Shown here piece by piece: positions 1-4,486 of a DNA stretch of 5,755 nucleotides (within the stretch, counting starts at the first letter, position 1; each line of letters begins with the position of its first letter). The position numbers and the translations under genes were made by a program. This stretch comes from Acidobacteriaceae bacterium (GTDB lineage: Bacteria > Acidobacteriota > Terriglobia > Terriglobales > Acidobacteriaceae): positions 1 to 5,755 of the forward strand of contig DAHXOQ010000192.1 of assembly GCA_027364815.1 (NCBI GenBank). Direction: 5' to 3'. Under the pieces are notes generated by a model that was not told the origin of the DNA, did not search any database, and saw nothing but the letters and a program-made list of their open reading frames with translations.

Positions 1-1452
1 ATAATGACCACCACCACCGCCGCCACCGCTGCTGGAGTGTCCACCGCCACCGTAGGAGTGGCTACCACTTGAAGAGCCCGTGCTGCGACTTGGCGGTGGT
101 GACGGCCTGTAAGTACTACCTCCACCTGAAGGGCGTGGCTGACGGCCGCTGGTGACGATTGGTCGATTTCCGTTGCCATTGCCACCTACGCCACCACCAC
201 CGTTAACGTTGACAGGGCCTCTGCTGACTGGCCCAGGACTTCCTGTAACTCCATAGTTGCCGCGTGCCACTACTGGGCGTAACGGAGTGACCGTATGGCC
301 GGCGATAGTAACCGGGCCACTGGTTGGACGAATCAATTTACCACCAATGTGATTGTGGTTGACAGCGATGAGTGGTCTTGGTCCATGACCTTCCGGTGGC
401 CTGCGCGGAGGATGAGGATGGTGCCATCCACGTGGACCATAACCGTAGTTGCCGAACCAGAAACCGCCGCCAAACCAGGGATCACAGCCACCAAATCCAG
501 GCGCCCATCCCCAACCGAAGTCGTCATAATAATTCCACAATCCGCAGCGATAGGGAAGATAGCCCCATGGTGCGCCGGATACCCATGAGTAGCCGTAGTT
601 CGGATACCACATCCAGGAGCCGTTTCCATAGGGGTCCCAGCCCGAGTAAGCAGCATCATAGGGTGACCAGACCGGGCCAACATCGGGGACGTTATACCAG
701 TTTCCATTGGCGTCCAAGTCATTCCATGCCGGTGACGATCCGTTGGCCATGGCTTGCGAGGCTGGAGTCTCCTGTGATGCTGCGCCAGCGAGCGCTAGAT
801 CGCGGTCGTGATTCCAGCCATCCCAGGAGTCCGATTTGATCTGCTCGGTGAGATTATAATGCGTGGCATCGCGTGCATCGAGATCAACATTTTCTCCGGC
901 GTGGAGGTCAACGGAAAGACCGCTGGGGCGCTCGATATGGACTTCACCAGTGAAGACGGCCACCGAACCGGGAGCCTTGTCAAAGTTGATGCGGATGGTG
1001 CTGTCGGTTGTTGGAACGAGCAGTACGTCGCCAAATTTGATGCGCAGTCCGCTGTTTTCTTGCTTGGCCTTGAGAGTGAAATAAGCGAGACCGTTGTTAA
1101 GCTCAATCTCAGTCTCGGACTGAGTCCCTTCATGGCGCAGCAAATTGAATGTCAGCGTGCTGGCCGGGGTGAGGCGGACGAGGCTACCGTCGTCTAGCTG
1201 AATCTCGGCTCGTCCATCGTCGATCGTGGTCAGGCGCATGCCCTCATAAAGAGTGATGTTGGCAGTGGCTGCATCCGTCAAGACGGTATCGCCTTGAGCT
1301 AGCTCGACGGAGCCCTCAACGTCGCTGAGTCTGACTCCGCGCACAGGTGGATTTTTTGTGCCGGCATCCTGTGATTGTGCGTAAGACAAGGCAAAAAGTG
1401 AAATTGCCAGTAGCACTAGAGCAGATTTGCTCAATAACCAGGAATCTTTCAT
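1..1452 (-). CDS. Secreted FecR-domain / DUF6600-like protein, C-terminus cut by window edge
   Basis: The reading frame is open from an ATG at 1452 to base 1 (484 residues, no stop seen), so the C-terminus is missing. AGAGGTG lies just upstream of the ATG at good spacing. Residues 1-25 form a signal peptide (Lys near the start, hydrophobic LVLLAISLFALSYA, likely cut after SYA), so the protein is exported. Residues about 38-195 look like a FecR-type beta domain: 'VEGSVELAQGD', 'GRAEIQLDDGSLVRLTPAS' and 'GSVAVFTGEVHIE'. Residues about 243-345 are rich in Trp, Tyr and Gly ('GSWMWYPNYGYSWVSGAPWG', 'GWGWAPG') and match the DUF6600 pattern common in Acidobacteriota. From about 345 it becomes His/Pro-rich, then Gly/Ser/Asn-rich low complexity. 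FecR proper is a periplasmic sigma regulator; this protein has an export signal and no N-terminal cytoplasmic anti-sigma segment, so that role should not be transferred. A structural or envelope-surface role is only inference. No sigma factor or TonB receptor gene is adjacent. Confidence 0.85.
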   Translation of the reverse strand, partial: MKDSWLLSKSALVLLAISLFALSYAQSQDAGTKNPPVRGVRLSDVEGSVELAQGDTVLTDAATANITLYEGMRLTTIDDGRAEIQLDDGSLVRLTPASTLTFNLLRHEGTQSETEIELNNGLAYFTLKAKQENSGLRIKFGDVLLVPTTDSTIRINFDKAPGSVAVFTGEVHIERPSGLSVDLHAGENVDLDARDATHYNLTEQIKSDSWDGWNHDRDLALAGAASQETPASQAMANGSSPAWNDLDANGNWYNVPDVGPVWSPYDAAYSGWDPYGNGSWMWYPNYGYSWVSGAPWGYLPYRCGLWNYYDDFGWGWAPGFGGCDPWFGGGFWFGNYGYGPRGWHHPHPPRRPPEGHGPRPLIAVNHNHIGGKLIRPTSGPVTIAGHTVTPLRPVVARGNYGVTGSPGPVSRGPVNVNGGGGVGGNGNGNRPIVTSGRQPRPSGGGSTYRPSPPPSRSTGSSSGSHSYGGGGHSSSGGGGGGGHY

Positions 1453-1518
1453 AGCACACCTCTTGAAGTTAACCACTACCATGGGCCATCTTACGCTTGC
1501 AGGCTCATCTGACCATTT

Positions 1519-1544
1519 GACACTGAAACGTAGTAGAAAGTTGC
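1519..1544 (-). promoter_or_regulatory. Possible ECF-sigma-type promoter for the FecR/DUF6600 gene
   Basis: On the minus strand GCAACTT (1544-1538) is followed after 16 nt by GTC (1521-1519). This resembles the general ECF layout of an AAC-containing -35 element and a GTC-type -10 element. It lies about 65 nt before the start codon, a plausible leader length. No good sigma-70 promoter was seen in this gap. The match is short and could be chance. Confidence 0.3.
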
Positions 1545-1554
1545 GATAAAGTTG
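1537..1554. repeat. 11-nt-period direct repeat upstream of the FecR/DUF6600 gene
   Basis: AAAGTTG occurs at 1537-1543 and again at 1548-1554, a repeat period of 11 nt, about one helical turn. On the minus strand this reads CAACTTT twice. Such spacing would suit a dimeric regulator binding one face of the DNA. One copy overlaps the possible -35 element. It is short, so a regulatory role is inference. The rest of the 1453-1585 gap shows nothing clear, and no terminator was seen behind the gene ending at 1586. Confidence 0.4.
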
Positions 1555-1585
1555 GAAATGCCTAACCACAGTGTCTATTGGATAG

Positions 1586-2326
1586 TTACTGATTCCCATC
1601 CAAGCTCGTCTGATCATTCGAACCGTTGAGTGCAAGTTGCGTGAGAATTATACGCGCGCGATGGCGAACTCTCTCAAGCAGCGATTCATCAGAGGCCAGA
1701 CTCTCCAATTCATCATGGATTACGCCAATTTGCTGCATGCGGCCATCCTTGACTGCCTCAACGACATACTCCATCTCGCGGTCAAGGCCCAGCCGGTCGT
1801 GTATCTGAAGACTTTGCAGCTTGAATCCCTCAGTGACACTGGCGGCTACTGCGACTGCGGAATCACCGAGCTCTTGAATGTGTTTGTCCGTGGAAAAGTT
1901 GAATTGGCAACTGCCTGTACCATCAGGACCGCTGTAGGTAATTTTCTTTGTCCCTTGAAAAGCAACTTTGTTGCGCGCTTCGCATTGAATATTGAAGAGG
2001 TGGCGTTCGTGCGCGGTAGTGAAGAAGTTCTGCACAAATTCCTTCGTGAGGTGGAGATCTTTGTCAATAGCCGGCATTGCAAGGATGGATGGATCATCCT
2101 TGTTGGGGTCAAATGTTCGGCTGTCAGAGTGAAAATGCGCGCTGCCGTCCGTATGCATTTCGAGAATCCAGTGAGAGGGCGAGAGTGCTGCGTTGCTGAA
2201 CTCGATGCGAATGCGTGGCTCAGAGAAGGCGGGGACTTGAGATGTTGCCAAGGATGATACGAAAGCAAGAAGAATGCCGCTGAAAAATGGAACACAGGAA
2301 CGTCTTAAGAGTGTAAAGGTGTTCAT
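1586..2326 (-). CDS. Secreted protein of unknown function, translationally coupled to ruvC
   Basis: This is a complete 246-residue protein that I do not recognise as a named family; it resembles uncharacterised exported acidobacterial proteins. Residues 1 to about 29 form a signal peptide: Arg-Arg at 8-9, a hydrophobic core over about 12-26 (VPFFSGILLAFVSSL), and probable cleavage near ATS-Q. There is no lipobox Cys and no later membrane segment, so the mature protein should be soluble in the periplasm or secreted. C115 and C140 are the only cysteines in the mature part and bracket 'GTKKITYSGPDGTGSC', so a disulfide is plausible. The C-terminal third (about 165-232) is predicted helical and charged. 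The ATG overlaps the ruvC stop in ATGA, which fixes the start and implies coupled translation; no strong Shine-Dalgarno is visible. No enzyme motif was found. The gene is real with high confidence; its role is unknown. Confidence 0.85.
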   Translation of the reverse strand: MNTFTLLRRSCVPFFSGILLAFVSSLATSQVPAFSEPRIRIEFSNAALSPSHWILEMHTDGSAHFHSDSRTFDPNKDDPSILAMPAIDKDLHLTKEFVQNFFTTAHERHLFNIQCEARNKVAFQGTKKITYSGPDGTGSCQFNFSTDKHIQELGDSAVAVAASVTEGFKLQSLQIHDRLGLDREMEYVVEAVKDGRMQQIGVIHDELESLASDESLLERVRHRARIILTQLALNGSNDQTSLDGNQ

Positions 2327-2835
2327 CGGCGCTGCCCTGCTTCAGTTTCCGCCGTGTGCAGATGGCAGATGGCGATGGCCAGCGCGTCAGCGGCATCAGG
2401 TGGCTCTGGAAGAGCCGGGAGTGAGAGAAGGCGCGCCACCATGAACTGAACCTGCTCCTTTTTGGCCAAACCGTAGCCGACAACACTTGATTTAATTTTA
2501 AGCGGAGCATACTCGGCGATGGGAAGGTTGTGGCGTGCAGCGGCCAAAATCGCAACCCCACGAACCTGGCCCAGCTTGAGCGCAGATTTGGCGTTGACGG
2601 AGTAAAAAACCTCTTCAATTGCGACGACGTCAGGCTGGGCTTTCTCAATCTCGGCTGAAAGCTCTTCAAAGACTTGCTTCAATCGCTGCGCGGTGGATTT
2701 TGCTTTGGCAAGATGGATGGCGCCGAATTTTACGCAGACCAAATGCGGATTGCGCGCGTGCTCACCGGGCTCGGCGAGTTCGACAATGCCGAAGCCTGTA
2801 ATCTCGGTTCCGCAATCAATTCCAAAGACACGCAT
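2323..2835 (-). CDS. ruvC: Holliday junction endodeoxyribonuclease RuvC
   Basis: RuvC resolves Holliday junctions made by homologous recombination by symmetric nicking, working with the RuvAB branch-migration motor in the cytoplasm. Read from the ATG at 2835 the protein has 170 residues, the normal family length. The RNase H-like fold opens with MRVFGIDCG. The four catalytic acids fit the family: D7, E74 (in VAIEEVF), D147 and D150 (in PDAADALAIAICH). The conserved 'NAKSALKLGQVRGVAILAAA' and 'VVGYGLAKKEQVQFMV' blocks are present. The frame can be extended upstream to a TTG at 2874, but this adds 13 residues ahead of the conserved N-terminus, so the ATG is preferred. That ATG lacks a recognisable Shine-Dalgarno, so the start rests on family alignment. 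ruvA and ruvB are not in this window. The stop overlaps the next gene by 4 nt. Confidence 0.97.
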   Translation of the reverse strand: MRVFGIDCGTEITGFGIVELAEPGEHARNPHLVCVKFGAIHLAKAKSTAQRLKQVFEELSAEIEKAQPDVVAIEEVFYSVNAKSALKLGQVRGVAILAAARHNLPIAEYAPLKIKSSVVGYGLAKKEQVQFMVARLLSLPALPEPPDAADALAIAICHLHTAETEAGQRR

Positions 2836-2951
2836 CGAGTGTGAGTGTAACGCACACGCACTACTCGGAAGCAAGTTACAGTTTTGTCAGCTACGAAACA
2901 CAGAGTTGAGAATGCAGTTAACTCGAGGTAAGATTCATCAGGAGACCCGGC
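2836..2951. promoter_or_regulatory. Divergent intergenic region between ruvC and the SRPBCC gene
   Basis: This 116-bp gap should carry both outward promoters. On the plus strand TTGAGA (2906-2911), a 17-bp spacer and TAAGAT (2929-2934) resemble sigma-70 boxes. However, transcription would then start near 2941, at the Shine-Dalgarno AGGAG itself, so the call is weak. Nothing convincing was found for ruvC. An imperfect GT/AC-rich inverted repeat lies at about 2838-2862 just upstream of the ruvC ATG and might be an operator; this is speculative. Confidence 0.3.
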
Positions 2952-3401
2952 ATGAACAATCGAATCCGCAAAGAAGTTGAACTCTACTTCCCTCTCCATC
3001 GCGTCTGGAGTGCGATCACTGATCATGAGCAATTTGGTGAGTGGTTCCGTGTGAAGTTTGCAGAGCCCTTCGAAGAGGGCAAGATTGCCTCCGGAATGAT
3101 TCTGCACAAGGGCATGGAAGATATCGAGTTGAAATTTACGACTCAGAAAATTCAGCCGAATGAACTCTTCTCATACACATGGCACCCTTACGCCATCAAA
3201 GCCAACTTTGACTATTCGCACGAGAAGCCAACGCTGGTTGAGTTTTCACTTGCCACAACATCAGAAGGCACACATTTGACTTTGACTGAAACAGGCTTTG
3301 ATGAACTTCCCGAATCACGCCGCGAAGAAGCGTGGCGCATGCACGAGGTAGGGTGGTCGCAACAGATGTACAACATCGAGATGTATTTAAAAGAGCATTG
3401 A
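2952..3401 (+). CDS. SRPBCC domain protein, AHSA1 (Aha1-like) family
   Basis: This 149-residue cytoplasmic protein has the START/Bet v 1-like fold of the AHSA1 branch. AGGAG at 2940-2944 lies 7 nt before the ATG and supports the start. The family N-terminal pattern is clear: 'VELYFPLHRVWSAITDHEQF' followed by GEWF. Then come the beta strands, including 'LFSYTWHPYA', 'PTLVEFSLATTSEGTHLTLT' and 'ETGFDELP'. A C-terminal helix around 'HEVGWSQQMYNIEMYLKEH' closes the hydrophobic cavity in this fold. Homologues are often named 'activator of Hsp90 ATPase homologue' or, wrongly, VanB; neither name should be read as function. The fold usually binds small hydrophobic ligands, and no ligand can be inferred here. 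It is a single-gene unit, divergent from ruvC and followed by a strong hairpin. ArsR regulators often sit beside this family, but none is present. Confidence 0.9.
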   Translation: MNNRIRKEVELYFPLHRVWSAITDHEQFGEWFRVKFAEPFEEGKIASGMILHKGMEDIELKFTTQKIQPNELFSYTWHPYAIKANFDYSHEKPTLVEFSLATTSEGTHLTLTETGFDELPESRREEAWRMHEVGWSQQMYNIEMYLKEH

Positions 3402-3403
3402 AA

Positions 3404-3433
3404 GCGGCCTGCCTCTTGAAGGAGACAGGCCGC
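3404..3433. terminator. Strong hairpin, probable bidirectional terminator
   Basis: GCGGCCTG (3404-3411) pairs exactly with CAGGCCGC (3426-3433). After one C/A mismatch, CTC (3413-3415) pairs with GAG (3422-3424, shifted to close the stem), leaving a loop of about 5-6 nt around TTGAA. It begins 2 nt after the SRPBCC stop codon. On the plus strand no U-run follows. On the minus strand TTTC, then a broken T-rich stretch (CTCTTTT), follows, so termination of minus-strand transcripts may be at least as good. Confidence 0.7.
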
Positions 3434-3458
3434 CGGTTAACTGTTGGGATTGGACTAA

Positions 3459-3507
3459 GGCCATCGCGCTGCCGCGAGTGCCGCATAGCCAGGGCGAGTT
3501 GATCGCC
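3459..3507. other. Two further small hairpins in the 3402-3670 gap
   Basis: Hairpin A: GGC at 3459-3461 and TCGCG at 3464-3468 pair with CGCGA at 3473-3477 and GCC at 3480-3482, around a CTGC loop and a 2x2 internal loop. Hairpin B: GGCGA (3493-3497) pairs with TCGCC (3503-3507) around a 5-nt loop. With the 3404-3433 hairpin they make three stems in about 100 nt, suggesting structured RNA, more likely on the minus strand, where a promoter-like sequence lies upstream. No known riboswitch or sRNA family was recognised. Confidence 0.4.
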
Positions 3508-3536
3508 GGGGCTTACTTAGGTCTGGGCGCGTGGCC

Positions 3537-3587
3537 TCAGGCCTCAGTCACCTCACGAATTAAACAACTGGAACAATCAGATTTCAT
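3537..3587 (-). CDS. Candidate 16-residue small ORF with CxxC motif
   Basis: On the minus strand an ATG at 3587 opens MKSDCSSCLIREVTEA and stops with TGA at 3539-3537. The main support is upstream: an unusually long Shine-Dalgarno (3593-3608) and a promoter-like pair before it, both in a gap where no larger gene claims them. The peptide has one CxxC (C5-S-S-C8), has no signal peptide and matches no leader, RiPP precursor or toxin that I recognise. The spacing from GGAGG to ATG is 12 nt, longer than ideal; an in-frame CTG would sit at 9 nt. A TGAGGCC tandem repeat covers the stop region (on the plus strand GGCCTCA twice, 3533-3546). It could be a true small protein, a leader peptide, or a chance ORF behind an RNA element. 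Length alone gives no coding evidence, so confidence is modest. Confidence 0.35.
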   Translation of the reverse strand: MKSDCSSCLIREVTEA

Positions 3588-3592
3588 CAGCT

Positions 3593-3608
3593 GGATCAAC
3601 CTCCTTTC
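3593..3608 (-). promoter_or_regulatory. Near-complete anti-SD complement (extended ribosome binding site)
   Basis: The minus strand reads GAAAGGAGGTTGATCC. The exact complement of the 16S rRNA 3' tail is GAAAGGAGGTGATCC, so this site differs only by one extra T. Such a long match far exceeds the sites of the neighbouring genes here (AGAGGTG, AGGAG, or none), and it marks the following 16-codon ORF as its likely target. Confidence 0.6.
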
Positions 3609-3622
3609 CCGTGTAAAGACAA

Positions 3623-3649
3623 ATTACAAGAGGCGGGGCGGCTCGTCAA
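3623..3649 (-). promoter_or_regulatory. Possible sigma-70 promoter for the small minus-strand unit
   Basis: TTGACG (3649-3644) resembles the -35 box (5 of 6) and TGTAAT (3628-3623) the -10 box (5 of 6). The spacer is only 15 bp, shorter than the preferred 17. Transcription would start near 3616, about 8 nt before the extended Shine-Dalgarno, giving a leader of about 29 nt to the ATG. The layout is coherent, but the short spacer keeps confidence low. Confidence 0.3.
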
Positions 3650-3670
3650 CTTTTACAATCTGCAAATCTT

Positions 3671-4480
3671 TTACCAGCTATGCAGCCATTCCTCGTCGCA
3701 TCCAATCCGGATGGGTGCATTGAAGAGCTCGCTCAGACATGCTTCAGTCAGCAGTTCTTCTCGAGGGCCGTCAGCAACAATTCTGCCTGCGCTCATCAGA
3801 ATGACACGGTCAATCTCAGGCGGAATATCTCCGAGGTGATGCGTGACCAGAATCAGTCCGGTGCCCTCGTCCATCAACCTGCGCATGGTTTGGCGCAGTT
3901 CCCTTTGAGCAGCGAGATCGAGCGCGTTGGATGGCTCATCCAGAAGAAGTTGCCTTGGCCGATGAACCAATGCGCGTGCAATGAGGATGCGGCGGCGTTC
4001 TCCGGCTGACATTTCTCCGACGAATTGCGTGCTCAGATGCGTGGCGTCAAGTCTCGTCAATGATTCCATGGCTCGCACGCGCATTTCGTCTGTAATCAGC
4101 AGATTGGGCCATAAACTTGAAGCGCCAAAGAAGCCCGCTATAACCGCGTCGAGGCCTGTGGTGACAGCTGTTCGCTCGCCGGGAAGTTCGTTGCCACTGA
4201 TGTTGGCCGCAACGACTCCAAAGTGGCGTCGCAGCTCATTCAAATCCCAGCGACTGCGTCCATAGATGCTGACTTCCATGCCCGGAATCACAAGAGGATA
4301 AATCTGGCAACACATGGCAAGAATCAACGAGGACTTTCCGCATCCGTTGGGCCCGAGTATGACGACGTGCTCGCCGCTTCGAATTTGCAAATTGATATCG
4401 TGCAGAACGACACGGTCGCCGCGCGCGATATTGACTTTGCGCATTGAAAGAAATTCGTCAGTGTGGTGATGTGCGTTCAT
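3671..4480 (-). CDS. ABC-type ATPase, ModF/YlmA-like (COG1119-like), no permease nearby
   Basis: This 269-residue soluble nucleotide-binding protein has a complete ABC core. The Walker A GPNGCGKSS is at 43-51, the signature MSAGE at 157-161 (in place of LSGGQ), Walker B QLLLDE at 177-182, the D-loop NALD at 185-188 and the switch His at 214 (VTHH). The Q-loop position reads FGVVAA at 87-92, so the usual Gln is not where expected. The 'THHLGDIPPEIDRVILMSAG' stretch with 'GRIVADGP' resembles the ModF/YlmA-type ATPases, which often lack a dedicated permease. No membrane or binding-protein gene is adjacent, so the substrate is unknown and transport itself is not established. The ATG lies 6 nt after the stop of the TPR gene, without a strong Shine-Dalgarno, so the two are probably one operon with coupled translation. 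A later Met13 is possible but would clip the first beta strand. Confidence 0.9.
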   Translation of the reverse strand: MNAHHHTDEFLSMRKVNIARGDRVVLHDINLQIRSGEHVVILGPNGCGKSSLILAMCCQIYPLVIPGMEVSIYGRSRWDLNELRRHFGVVAANISGNELPGERTAVTTGLDAVIAGFFGASSLWPNLLITDEMRVRAMESLTRLDATHLSTQFVGEMSAGERRRILIARALVHRPRQLLLDEPSNALDLAAQRELRQTMRRLMDEGTGLILVTHHLGDIPPEIDRVILMSAGRIVADGPREELLTEACLSELFNAPIRIGCDEEWLHSW

Positions 4481-4486
4481 CTGAAA

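Noticed and set aside
1..66. Repetitive CCACC/GCC triplets at the left edge, considered as a tandem repeat or array.
   Set aside because: They are Gly/His/Ser codons of the minus-strand gene; there are no regular repeat and spacer units, so it is not CRISPR or a satellite.
295..1197. Several ORFs of 97-155 codons opposite or within the FecR/DUF6600 gene.
   Set aside because: Low-complexity Arg/Ser/Pro-rich translations typical of shadow frames; the minus frame carries a signal peptide, FecR and DUF6600 patterns without a stop.
1517..1522. Consensus TTGACA on the plus strand in the 1453-1585 gap.
   Set aside because: No -10 box at proper distance (the nearest AT-rich box, GATAAA, is 22 bp away) and no plus-strand gene follows.
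1637..2257. Plus-strand ORF of 206 codons opposite the secreted-protein gene.
   Set aside because: Mirror of the real gene: no domain, no ribosome site, and the minus frame has a signal peptide and an ATGA junction with ruvC.
2220..2669. Minus-strand 149-codon ORF in another frame across the end of ruvC and the start of the secreted-protein gene.
   Set aside because: It would replace the perfectly conserved RuvC C-terminus; the translation is Ser/Arg-rich with no family match. No frameshift is needed in either real gene.
2836..2874. N-terminal extension of RuvC to a TTG start (13 extra residues).
   Set aside because: Family members begin at M-R-V-F-G-I-D; the extension has no conserved residues and no Shine-Dalgarno.
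3591..3608. On the plus strand CTGGATCAACCTCCTTTC resembles the 3' end of 16S rRNA.
   Set aside because: The match is limited to about 18 nt with one inserted base; the sequence before it does not match 16S. A long Shine-Dalgarno on the minus strand explains it better than an rRNA fragment.
3478..3723. Plus-strand ORF of 81 codons across the intergenic gap and into the ABC gene's 3' end.
   Set aside because: GTG start without a Shine-Dalgarno, no recognisable protein sequence, and overlap with the conserved ABC gene on the other strand.
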